Shown here one piece after another: positions 48,660 to 59,550 of a DNA stretch of 64,000 nt. Origin of the DNA: Hyphochytrium catenoides. Taxonomy: Eukaryota; Sar; Hyphochytriomycetes; Hyphochytriales; Hyphochytriaceae. The notes beneath the pieces are model-generated. The model had not been told where the DNA came from, ran no database searches, and saw nothing but the letters and a program-made list of their open reading frames with translations. Positions within the stretch are counted from its first letter, which is position 1. Every line of letters starts with the position of its first letter. Where the stretch lies: contig FLMG01003999.1 in NCBI GenBank assembly GCA_900088475.1, positions 79,694 through 143,693 on the forward strand, in the 5' to 3' direction. The translations under genes were made by a program, and so were the position numbers.

Positions 48660-49270
48660 TACGGTCGGAGGTACGAAGAAAGAGAGAGAGGGGAGGGAAA
48701 ACGAAGAAGCACAGAGGCTCTCTTGTCTCTTGATCTCTCTCTCTTCTGTACACATCATCCCTCTCTCTGAAGAGTAACTTATGTCTCTTTATGTCCTCTG
48801 TCTCTTGTGATTGATGGCTATAGACCTAATTATTGCCATTAACTGGCTCACCTATAATTCTCTCTTACTCAATGTTGAAGCGGCTCTGTCTCGGCTGTCG
48901 CTTGACTCTGTGTCAATGGCTCTTCTCCTCATAGATCTCAACTATTCCTGCCCTTTTTCCCCTGTTTCTCTTCCTTCTCAGCCCTCCATGCCCTCACCTG
49001 CCCCGGATATTCTCCTCCCCAAGTGTTCTGACCTTCGAATCTGGTCCAGCCTGCCTTTGTCCCTTCGCCTTCGCCGCTCGGCTTCCTCCTCAAACAGGCT
49101 TGTCTTTTCTTCGGATAAGCCTGTGGATCTTCCCTCAAGGCTTCCGCCGCCTGTCTTTAGAGGGAGGTAGGCCCTCCCAACCTGCGGGGGCGTCTCTCTC
49201 TCTCCTCTTTCCATACTCTACATCCTCCCTCTCTCTCTCGTTCTTGGCCCCCATACTCTACTATCCCTCA
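48660..49270. repeat. CT/GA-rich low-complexity stretch
   Basis: Repeated CTCTCT runs and pyrimidine-rich sequence on the + strand, interrupted by GA-rich patches near 48685-48705. The 11-mer CCATACTCTAC occurs twice within 40 bp near 49210-49260. Confidence 0.75.
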
Positions 49271-49546
49271 CTTACAAAAGTTCCCTTGTGCGGACAAGCC
49301 CCGCCAATCCTCGTAGAAACAACTCTGTTGTCCTGACAGGTCAATTTTGAAGATCATTGAAGACTAATTTGGAGGCGAAATCTGAGCTTTGTATGTTATT
49401 CTGCACGGGAAATTATCTGTGAGCGACATCTTAAGCAAGCTCAAGCCATCGCTTCTCCTCGCAAACGCCACCCTAATATCATACGACATTTGTGGTTCAG
49501 CCAAAGCCCATTTGCTTGTGAACCACAGACCCCAAAACGAAGAATT

Positions 49547-51910
49547 ATGGTCAACACAATCCTTAAAGACGAAGACAAAGACCACCCAGTGGCTGATGCA
49601 GGTGGCAGCGATGACAGTCGGTCCGCCAGTAATAACCATCCGCTTCTAGACCCGGCTCTCGATGACACCCCACGCGTGCGCAAGTATAGCCGTTCCAGCT
49701 CTCCGCGATACCGTGACAAAAGAGGCTTTGGCCGAATTATTGCTGCCTCCAACCGTCTCCCTATCTCAGTATCAGATGATGGCTCTATCAAGAAGAGCTG
49801 TGGCGGACTAGCGTCTGCTATGGAAGGCGCAGCTCAAGGGCAAGACCTTCTCTGGATTGGATGGCCTGGAAAAGCGATCGATGACCCTGAGCTGGCTTCG
49901 TCGGTCACAAAGACACTTAAGGAGAAGTTCAACTACTATCCAGTATTCATGAACCAACAAGAGGTGGACGATTTCTACACAGGCTTCTCCAATCGCTCTC
50001 TCTGGCCGCTTCTTCATTACATGCCAACTTATGCGAAGTTTGATGACAAGTGGTATGATAGCTACGTAAAGATGAACCAGCGCTACGCAGATGCTATTGT
50101 GGAGTTGGCAGACTCTGATGACCTTGTCTGGATCCACGACTATCATCTCTTCTTGGTTCCAGGCATTGTGAAGGAGCGTCGACCAGAGCTCCGCATAGGT
50201 TTCTTTCTACACACCCCATTTCCTAGCTATGAAATTATCCGGTGCAATCCTCATGCCCGGGAGCTCATGCAAGGGCTACTGGGCGCGGACTTGATTGGCT
50301 TTCACACCTTCGGGTATCTGCGCCACTTCCGCTCCTCAGTGCTGAGGCTCAATGGAGCTCAGAGCGAGTTGGGATACATTGACTCCGAGGGTCACAGGAC
50401 CAGGATTGGTGTGTATCCGATTGGAATCAACTGGAAGGGGTTTGAAGAGTCTCTGAAGAGCCAAGCCTTTCAAGAACAGATTCAAAACTACGAGGAAGAG
50501 TTTGCTGGAAAGAATGTGGTGTTGTCGGTGGAACGGTTGGACTATACGAAGGGTGTACCTCAGAAGCTGAAGGCCATTGAAAGATATCTTGAGAACAACC
50601 CTGGTAGAGAGCAGGACACGAAGTTCATTATTATAGCAGTGCCGTCAAGACAGGATGTTGAGGACTACCAGAAGTTAGAGAACGAGGTGCACTTTGAGGT
50701 CTCGCGCATCAACGGACGCTTCTCCAGCCTTACGGAGATCCCTATTAATTACGTCCACCGTGGAGTTCCCAGTGACAAGCTCGCTGCCCTTTATGCTAGG
50801 GCCGACGTCTGCCTTGTGACTCCGCTCGTGGACGGAATGAACTTGGTCGCCAAGGAGTTCATAGCGTGCAAGGACTTTAGCATCCCTGGCGTCACTCCTG
50901 GGGTGTTGGTCCTTAGTGAATTTGCTGGAGCCGCTCAGGAGCTTTTCAACGCCATTCTTGTCAACCCACACGATGTAACGGGTGTAGCCAGGGCAGTGGA
51001 TGAGGCATTGAAGACTCCGTTGAAGCAGAGACAGGCACTGAGTGAGGCTATGCGGCCTAAGGTTATTGAGTTCAACTCCACTAAGTGGGCTAGCAGAATC
51101 ATCTCCGACCTTGCAAAGGACTTGGATCAGGATATCAGTGGCCTTCCAGTACCTCTTCCCATGAACTTAGCCCAACGTTTTAGGAAGTCTCCTACCAGGA
51201 AAGCTCTCTTCCTTGACTATGATGGTACCCTGACAGGCTTTGTCAACACTCCAAGCAAAGCAGTACCCAGCCAGCGTCTCTTGAAGATACTGGACAAGCT
51301 CTCTGAACGGGAAGATACCCATGTCACAATTATCAGTGGCAGGGATGCCTGCTTCCTCTCTGAACACTTCGGTAATTACAAGAACTTCTCTTTGGTGGGA
51401 GAGCATGGCTACCGTGTTCGCGGACCCGGTTCTTCCTGGAAGCTTTTGAACCCTCATATTGATCTCTCATGGATTGAGGATGTAAAGCCTATTTTAGACC
51501 TTTATGCAGCTATGACGCCCGGGGCACATGTGGAGGTCAAGAAGTCCTCCTTGGTGTGGCACTACCGCAGCACAGATCCGGAGTTTGGCTCTTGGAAGGC
51601 CGCAGAGCTGATCAACGAACTTGGCGCATCCGTGCATAACATGCCAGTTAAAGTCCAGCATGGAAAGAAAATCGTCGAGGTGGCGTCCGTTCAGGTCAAC
51701 AAAGGGATTGCTATGTCCCAAATTCTTGAGGAAGAATTCTTTGAGGAAGTGTTGGTGGCAGGAGACGACCTGACTGACGAGGAGATGTTTGCCAATGCTC
51801 CTCAGGATGCGGTGACTGTGAAGATTGGTCGCGGCGAGTCTAAGGCTCAGTATCGCCTTCCATCAAGTCAAGCTTTCCTTGGCTTTTTGGAGCTAGTGGC
51901 AGATGCCTAG
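49547..51910 (+). CDS. Bifunctional trehalose-6-phosphate synthase/phosphatase
   Basis: Makes trehalose-6-phosphate from UDP-glucose and glucose-6-phosphate, then removes the phosphate. A single uninterrupted frame of 787 residues starts at 49547 ([12 protein letters not shown]); an upstream in-frame ATG at 49490 is less likely. After a disordered ~60 residues, the GT20 synthase domain shows SNRLP (68-72), [70 protein letters not shown] and [16 protein letters not shown]. The phosphatase domain has the HAD nucleophile DYDGT (557-561), [10 protein letters not shown] and [10 protein letters not shown] (from 739). Both catalytic sets look intact. The absence of introns contrasts with every other enzyme gene here. 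A polyadenylation-like AATAAA lies near 52039. Confidence 0.95.
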   Translation: MVNTILKDEDKDHPVADAGGSDDSRSASNNHPLLDPALDDTPRVRKYSRSSSPRYRDKRGFGRIIAASNRLPISVSDDGSIKKSCGGLASAMEGAAQGQDLLWIGWPGKAIDDPELASSVTKTLKEKFNYYPVFMNQQEVDDFYTGFSNRSLWPLLHYMPTYAKFDDKWYDSYVKMNQRYADAIVELADSDDLVWIHDYHLFLVPGIVKERRPELRIGFFLHTPFPSYEIIRCNPHARELMQGLLGADLIGFHTFGYLRHFRSSVLRLNGAQSELGYIDSEGHRTRIGVYPIGINWKGFEESLKSQAFQEQIQNYEEEFAGKNVVLSVERLDYTKGVPQKLKAIERYLENNPGREQDTKFIIIAVPSRQDVEDYQKLENEVHFEVSRINGRFSSLTEIPINYVHRGVPSDKLAALYARADVCLVTPLVDGMNLVAKEFIACKDFSIPGVTPGVLVLSEFAGAAQELFNAILVNPHDVTGVARAVDEALKTPLKQRQALSEAMRPKVIEFNSTKWASRIISDLAKDLDQDISGLPVPLPMNLAQRFRKSPTRKALFLDYDGTLTGFVNTPSKAVPSQRLLKILDKLSEREDTHVTIISGRDACFLSEHFGNYKNFSLVGEHGYRVRGPGSSWKLLNPHIDLSWIEDVKPILDLYAAMTPGAHVEVKKSSLVWHYRSTDPEFGSWKAAELINELGASVHNMPVKVQHGKKIVEVASVQVNKGIAMSQILEEEFFEEVLVAGDDLTDEEMFANAPQDAVTVKIGRGESKAQYRLPSSQAFLGFLELVADA

Positions 51911-53387
51911 GTCTCTTGTAGTGCTCTATGTTCCTCCTGTCTGGCGCCGGGTGCCCTGAGGTGCATTGTGGCGCAGGTCATTGCGATGTATAGGTATAGC
52001 TACATTTTTATTCTGGTCACACCTCGCAATGTAAATAGAATAAAATCATCGATAGGCATTGCCGCTTTCTGATCGATGTCTTCAGTACCAGCATATCATA
52101 TATCCCGTAGGAAGTTATTGAGGCGGCACAGGATAGTTCTCCCGTAATGCAGCACACAGGAGAGCAGGGCAAAGCAGACGCGAGGATCCAGTCTGCAGCA
52201 GTCCGCCCGTTCCTACCAGTCACCGCTAGCCCTATGTTCTCTACAAACGAGACCTCACGAGAATTTACAGTCAGACTGGACCCAGTTCGTGAAGTTATGT
52301 CGTAGTGAAGCAACAGAACACTACCTGCCATCCCTGTAAATCGAGACTATCGGAGTGAATACGGGGCCAGACGACGGCAAGATGGGTTGGATAAGTCGCT
52401 CAACAGCTGCTGAAATAAACACTGCAATCAACAATCTATATCTGCTGGCCACGGCATCTTTTGTATTCGGAGTATACTTAAGAGCACGATCTGCTTGAGG
52501 GACGAGTGTGTCGTTCATGAAACACATAATGCCTAGAAGGCTTTGCGCTCTCTTCCTACTATTCATGTGATGTCGTGCAAGCCTGCTGTTTCTGAAGGCG
52601 ACACTCGACAGTTCTCTTGTTGATTTCTGAACAAAGCCAAGCCAGGGATGCCCATCTCGGAGCATCCTTCTCTGGTGCACTGTTCGTCATAAACATCCTA
52701 TCTACGAAACGTCTCCACCTTCCTCTTATTGACCCTCATAGAGCCTTGAAACATCCGCCAGTGAGAGTCACGCACCCAGCGGCCTATGCCAGCTAGTAGA
52801 CCAAGCAGAAACTCCTCATCAAAAAGACTGCAGGTGCAGACGAAGATGAAGATCTTCCTGACGCTCCGCTCACAGCTTCTCGATGGTTCTTAACAATTGC
52901 GGCGGCGATCAGAACGCCAACGAACTCACTGAACCTCCAGATAGGACCACGCCTTCAGGTAACCTCAGCCTTTATAAAGGTATTTCTCGCGGCCCTTATA
53001 GAGAGAAAGGGGTGGATGTGTCTAATCACACCGTAGGCGCCTACCCACCGTCCTGGAGGCTGGTGTGCTGCTTCATTCTTCTGCGGCTCCTCAGAAGCAG
53101 TGATTACTCTTGACAATCAATCATCTCTGCTCCAGCCAGACAGGCACTTGGCAATCTTTGAACCAGGAGAAAGGCACAAGCTCTGTGTCGAACTCGAGTC
53201 CTCCCTGCTGCTTGGCTAGTGCTCAAGCCTGGCAGCAAGGGCCCTATTCGGTGCAGAAGGAATAGCAGCAATAATACCTCTTCCGCCACCACGCGCACTC
53301 ATTAGGTTGACTGAGAGGCCTACTTCGAACAAAGTGCGACCTGGAACTATAAGGCAGCGCATAGACGGTTGTATAGCTCTTCGGATC
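51911..53387. other. Intergenic region between TPS/TPP and Lon
   Basis: Apart from the weak reverse-strand frames annotated separately, nothing is supported. The last few hundred bases must include the Lon promoter. Confidence 0.45.
52017..52680 (-). CDS. Possible hypothetical gene, frames not resolved
   Basis: Two reverse-strand frames abut. The upstream one opens MHQRRMLRDGHPWLGFVQKS and contains MCFMNDTLVPQADRALKYTP and AVFISAAVERLIQPILPSSG. The downstream one contains VLLLHYDITSRTGSSL and ENIGLAVTGRNGRTAADWIL and stops at 52017. They overlap by about 11 bases in different phases, so joining them needs an intron or a frameshift. No convincing donor/acceptor pair restores one frame. No family is recognised. 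It may be a small gene, a decayed gene or chance. Confidence 0.3.
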
Positions 53388-56300
53388 ATGCTGCATCACT
53401 TGGCCCTTAAAAGGCCTTCCCTGCTGTACAGGGGAGTCCGGTCGCTTCCGGGTGGCGCTAGTTGTTCAGCTGCGCTCCAGCAAAAAAGGTTCTTCTGGGG
53501 GAGGAAAAAAGGTGACGAGGACGGCGATGGTTCTTCAGGCTCCAAACCGGACGGGGATGCGGTAGGATATCTTTATAATCGAAGGGCCTTGTCCATACAT
53601 AACACTTTCAATAATAGGCGGAAGTAGAGATTGTCGACGATGGCGCCAACTCCAAGCGCAATGCCATCCAGCCCATCAATGGTGAGCAGTCTGCCTTCTT
53701 CAGCCTTTACTGCAGCTTTCTGTCACGCCCCTAAGTCCCTTTGTTCACCTTCTGGGGCTTCATTGTGGCAAACTCATCACTTTACTTATGATATATCTTC
53801 ACTTTATCTCTGTCAGGAGAACACGCGCCGCACTTTCCACATGTCATTGCTGTCCCTCTGGTTCGACGACCCATGTTCCCGGGTATCGTATTGCCCATGA
53901 CTGTCACCAATAAGGTAAAAGCCTGGGCTATTGATACATAGTGGACTAGGATGGCCTGGGAGTGATCAGCATTGCTAAGACTTTTTGGGCATCAGGTGCT
54001 CCTGTCTGCTTTGATAGCAAGTAAAGAGGCAGGAAACCCCTATGTTGGTCTCTTCCTTAGGAAGAACCTAGAAGAGGTATGAAGCTACATCAGAATCTCG
54101 TCTGGTTTGCAAGCCTCAAACTTGATGCGCATCCTACACTCCTTATTCCGTCGCGTACGGTGCCGTTGGATGCCTCTTTGAAAGTCCTTCCTTTTCAAAC
54201 GATCGAGATCCTGGTCGCTTTTTTGCTAATACGGCCGGCACAGGGAGAATTCGACACGGACAAGGAGCTGGTGACCTCTCTGGATCAGATTTACACGATG
54301 GGCACCTTCGCTCAGATTCACAATATAGTGGCTTTTGATGATGCAGCGCAGGTAAAACGCAAGGCGAAGAATCCGCATGCGACGGAGAGTACGGGCCTCT
54401 TCTGTGGTCCATTCTTTGCTTCTTATCCGCTCCACTTGTCTCCCACTCCTCCCTGTGTGCCTCTGCAGGTGGTGATGTTAGCTCACAGAAGGATTCAAAT
54501 TGAGAAGATTCACGACCGAGGACCACCCATTAGAACGACGGTAATGTATTCACTTGCACTCGTTTCCTTTGCCTCGTCTTCATGGCACTCAGTCTCTTTC
54601 GTTTTCACAAGCGCTTGTGCCCTGGTTGCTTTTGTTCCACCTCATAGATCCTGTGCTATGCTAAATGGCTGGCAAATCTTATTATAGGTGCAACATATCG
54701 AGAACCCGACGTTTGATAGGAACAGCGAAGACATCCGTGCCTACTCGAACGAGATTGTAGCTACGCTGCGGGACGTGGTTCGCATGAACCCATTGTTCAA
54801 GGAAAATATGCAGTTCTTCTCGCAGCGGATAGACATCAACGATCCGTATAAACTAGTAAGAGACGAGTTCTGCCACAGTCTTGTGGGCTTCCTTTCAGTT
54901 CGTTGTGCCTGTTTTACAGTCTGTCGAGGCCGCGTCTGGTGCTAGGCTTACCCTTTCTTTGAATGACGCTAACTCTTCCCCGCTTCTTTGAGAAACTCTG
55001 TTTTCTCCCTCTGTCCATTGCCTTGAAAGACTGGGGTCCCTTCAAACTCCACAAATTGCTTAGCCTTTCTGATTAGGGTCGCGTGACTACATGTTGGTTA
55101 CGTCTTAGATATCTTTGACCCCGACTCGTGATACGTGATGGTATAAATCGGCTAGCTAATGTCGTTCTATACAATAGGCTGACTTCGCTGCCTCCGTGAC
55201 CACTGCAAGCGGTACAGAACTGCAAGAGGTAGGGTATGAAACAGCGAGATGCGCTCAAGCGGCTAGAGTGCTTCTACCTTTTAACTGAAGTAGTCGTGGC
55301 CCCATCTGGGTATTGACGGATGCCATCAATTCATTCTAGGTTCTAGAAGAGATGGACATCAGAAAGCGGCTTGCTAAGTCCCTTGAACTCATCACAAAAG
55401 AGAGAGAGCTTAGCAAACTTCAACTGGACATCAAGGAGCAGGTTGAAAGCAAAATCTCTGAAAATCAGAGAAAATACTTTCTTATGGAGCAGTTAAAAAG
55501 CATCAAGAAGGAGCTAGGAATGGAAAAAGATGACAAAGAAGCGCTACTTACCAAGTACAGAGGTCGCCTGGAGAGTAAGTCAATCCGACATAGCTGGTTA
55601 CGCGTCTTACTTACCGGCTCTTGTGGGACCGACCCTGGCTCCACCTACTGGGCATTCTCCTGGATCCTTCTCTAGTGATTCTCTGAGCTGAGATTGGCGT
55701 GCTTGTGTATAGATTACTCTCCTAGTCGTTAACATCTACGAAGTTGGTTAGTGATCTTTCGGCGGTTTCCGGAGGTCTTAGTTATGAATTGGGCTCTTCT
55801 AATGCCACTCTTAGATCTAGGAGCTCCCAAGCAGGTGATGGATGTCATCGAAGAAGAACTAGACAAGCTGCAGTCCTTAGAAAAGAATAGCAGTGAGTTC
55901 AACGTTACAAGGTATAGATGCGTCCCACCCATTGTTCGTCGTCATTGGACCGATACTTAGCCCCCGTTCGTTGGATCCTTTCTTCTTTACACCAGGAACT
56001 ATCTGGATTGGCTGACTCAGCTACCCTGGAACAAGTTCAGTGAGGAGAACTTTGACGTGAATACGACGAGGAAGATTCTTGATGAGGTAAGCCCAAAAGG
56101 AGGGTCACATTTGAAATGAAGTACACTGTCTATCTGTCCTTGAAGTAACCTGCTGAATTTTCTGCTCTCCACAGGACCATTATGGTCTCAACGACGTAAA
56201 GGAGCGGATCTTGGAGTTTGTGGCAGTCAGCAAGTTAAACGGCCAGGTGCGGGGAAAGATTCTCTGCTTTGTTGGACCGCCTGGAGTTGGTAAAACGAGC

Positions 56301-59300
56301 ATTGGAAAGTCCATTGCAAGAGCTCTTAACAGGTGGGGCTTGTACTTCCTCTATCCTTCCCAATCCCTATGTTGTGAGTGGCGTTACGCCGTCACTTCGG
56401 TCGCAGTGTTCTGTGTGTCAAGCATTGAACCGGAACAATGCCCTTGATAAAACTGCTATGTTGGTGAAAATGTTTGACTGTACTAGGCAGCTGAACGTAG
56501 ATTCATGCGGAAGAAGGAACTCGTTGCGAACTTTGGATCTTCCAAGTGTTGCAAGCCTAATAGTTCTTGCTGGACTTTCTGGCGCCTCGTTTTCGTAGGG
56601 AGTTTTTCCGCTTCTCTGTGGGTGGTCTTTCAGACGTGGCTGAGATAAAGGGACATCGTCGGACCTATGTTGGCGCTATGCCTGGCAAGCTGATTCAGTG
56701 CCTGAAGTCGGTGCAGACCTCAAATCCCCTTGTCCTCATTGATGAGATAGATAAGCTAGGAAGAGGGTATCAGGTAAGGCCATAGCAGTGAGAGATACTA
56801 GCTATACTGCAAAATCTTGGGTGGGTGGATGGATGGATGGAGGGCGTAAGATATGCGCCCGATGCTGTACTCTCGTCATAATAGCACATGGAGGCAAGAG
56901 CGCCACAGAGGGAGAATTGTGTGATGCTGAGGCGTTTGGCTCACGTTATCGGCACAGGGTGATCCTGCGTCAGCGTTGTTGGAAGTACTTGATCCTCAAC
57001 AAAACGGCGCTTTCATGGACCACTATATGGATGTGCCTGTGGACCTCTCTAAGGTATCCGTACGCGAAGGATTCACCTCTTGCCCTTGTCTAAAGTAATC
57101 CGTTCCTTTGGGGCTGCTCGCCTTTCTAGGTTTTGTTCATTTGCACGGCCAATGTTTCCGATACCATTCCAGGCCCGCTGCTTGACAGAATGGAGGTCAT
57201 CCGACTTTCAGGCTATGACACACCCGAGAAGGTCGGTAATGCGTAGCGCAAACATTTATTAAGGCTCGTCCCCATCCTTTTGTCTCCTCTTCTCTATAGC
57301 TCCTCCCGCTAGTTTGTAAGTGTTCGCTACTTCTGTTTATTAGGGACTTCCATGAACACCGAAGTACACTCTACCAAATGGACTGAATTTGGGTTGCTAA
57401 GACGGATGCCTCCTACTCGCTGCCTTCTCCCGTATTTTCTCTTTTAACAGGTGAAGATTGCACAACTCTACCTGGAGCCACGCATCCGAACTGAAGCAGG
57501 ACTGAAGGTTAGGCCTACTTTGCGCTGTCGCTTTCAGGCATTTTATTTCTGGCCCTATCCCTGGCGGTCGTTCCTTAATGTACCCTTTGTCCTCTTACTG
57601 AAACTGAAAAGAACTGTTTCTTTAAAGAGCCATGTTCTAGATGTCTTGGTCAACGTGTCTTGTTACCTCCTTGGGGCAAGCCCATGACTCACCTCCTTGT
57701 TGTTGGCTCGTCGTTCTCTGGTTTATCCTTTTCTAAATAGCGGGACAATGAAGCAACTCCGAAGTCGCTGGGTCTCACCACAGTTGCTATTGAACATCTC
57801 ATCAAGAGCTATTGCAGGGAGGCAGGAGTGCGTAGTCTTGAGGTGAACCTTCTGTTACGAGACCGCTCACCCACTCGTAAAAAGATGTGGTTACACTGTC
57901 TCCTCTGCTTGCTGGTATCTTTGACTTCCTCATAGCAACATATAGAAAAGATCTATCGCAAGTTGGCCCTGGAAGTCGTACAAGAACAGGAGAATAGGGA
58001 CAATAGGTCATGGGAGGTGGATGAGCACAATCTCGAGAAGTACGTGGGGAAACCAAAGTTCCTGAGGTAAGATAAAGCCGAGCGGCTAGTGCTCCTGTCA
58101 CCATTCCCCTCAGTCTGTGAGGACGTCCGGCCTGCACATACTCCCCATATTCCACTACAATGGCTTCTCTTGCCAGTTGAAGGGCCTACTGGTCTCTATC
58201 CGCGAAAAGGACGTACTCATATTTGGCTAACGAGACGTTCCATGCATTGAAGCGACCGCCTTTATACAGAGCCAACTAAAGGTGTCGTTATGGGGTTGGC
58301 ATGGACAGCAATGGGTGGCAGCGCACTGTATATTGAGACAAGTGTCGTGTGTAAAGAGAAAGGAACTGGTGAGCCTAACCCCCTCTCTCTCAAGTTTCCT
58401 GCTATGGCCTTCTTATCTTAAATATGCCTCCCCTGAGTGCTTTCGAACCCGCTGAACTCATAGCCATTTCACTGACGTAGTGTTTCCATTCTAGGCAACC
58501 TGGTCGCCACTGGACAGCTTGGTAACGTCATGGAGGAAAGCACAAAGATTGCCCACACCGTTGCTAGGGCGGTCGTAGCTACGGTACGTCTACTTAGCAT
58601 TGCTCAGAGTCTTCAGGCCCCCCTCCTCCCCCCAAAGGGCGTGACCTTTGTCATGCGGGCCGTAACCCCGCCGCTTCTATCAAGCACGTCTCCGCCATTA
58701 TCAGTCCTGTTGTTGGTTGAGCAAAGGCTTCTAGTATTATCTCTCGTGGCATCAGTGGAGAATGCTCACATGTTATCTTCCTTCAATCGTCTGTTGCGGT
58801 CCAGGTCGATCCTGCGAATAAGTTCTTTGAGGAGTCTGATATTCACATGCATGTTCCTGAGGGGGCCACCCCTAAGGATGGACCTTCAGCTGGCATCACC
58901 ATGACCACAGCGCTAGTTTCCCTTGCGCTCAACAAGTAAGTGGATACGGGCACGGAAGAAGAACGAAATAGTTTTACAGAGAAGGGCTAAGGCCCTTACT
59001 GCTTCATTGTCTTTGTTTCGTCTATCTATCAGGATAGCTACTGACCTGATCTTCTACTTCCAAAATCCTTAATTAAGGCCTGTGAGACCGGATCTGGCCA
59101 TGACCGGAGAAATCTCTCTCACTGGAAAAGTGCTCCCAGTAGGTGGAATTAAAGAGAAGACGATCGCAGCGAGAAGAGCTGGGGTCAAGCACCTCATTCT
59201 CCCGAAGGATAACAGGAGAGACTTCGAGGTAGAGAACAGGAACCTTCCCTTTCGTATTCGCTTGTATCTTTGCTATCTATTTCACCTCCTAGAAGCTATC

Positions 59301-59469
59301 TTGGGCTTGAAGAGTTATAAAACCGTCATTTGATGGGGCACTTATGGTAGCTCACGATAGTCTACCTGCCCTGCAGGAGCTGCCTGAGTATTTGAAGGAA
59401 GGGTTGGATGTGTACTACGCAAACGACTACCAAGACGTCCTGAAAGTGGCCTTCCAAGGAGAGCACTAG
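53388..59469 (+). CDS. LONP1: Mitochondrial Lon protease (ATP-dependent AAA+ serine protease)
   Basis: Lon degrades damaged and regulatory proteins in the mitochondrial matrix. The ATG at 53388 opens an Arg/Lys/Ser-rich, acid-free presequence ([20 protein letters not shown]). About 20 exons follow the family order. The LON substrate domain gives [32 protein letters not shown] and [15 protein letters not shown] coiled-coil linker ([32 protein letters not shown]) follows, then [20 protein letters not shown]. The AAA+ module has [18 protein letters not shown], Walker [10 protein letters not shown] (56277-56303), [16 protein letters not shown], Walker [11 protein letters not shown], and [20 protein letters not shown]. 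The protease domain has [16 protein letters not shown], catalytic Ser in [10 protein letters not shown] (codon at 58885) and Lys in [15 protein letters not shown]. It ends VAFQGEH with a TAG at 59467. All catalytic residues are present. Confidence 0.93.
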
Positions 59470-59550
59470 GACCTGTGGCCTTGAATCACAGTCAAATAGG
59501 AACCAAGGGTGAAACAGTAAGCACCTTTTGGAATATAATACATTCCTCTA

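Larger units (their letters stand above)
46008..49546. other. Gene-poor 3.5-kb region upstream of the trehalose gene
   Basis: No conserved coding signal on either strand; frames are short and repeat-derived. It contains a long perfect inverted repeat (46779-46895) and a CT-rich stretch (about 48660-49270). The latter includes two copies of CCATACTCTAC and presumably belongs to the trehalose gene promoter/5' UTR. Confidence 0.5.

Noticed and set aside
49441-50971. Reverse frames opposite the trehalose gene
   Set aside because: They are shadows of a long, strongly conserved forward coding frame.
58430-58470. tRNA B-box-like GGGTTCGAAA on the reverse strand
   Set aside because: No A box or acceptor stem at the right distance, and it lies within a Lon intron.
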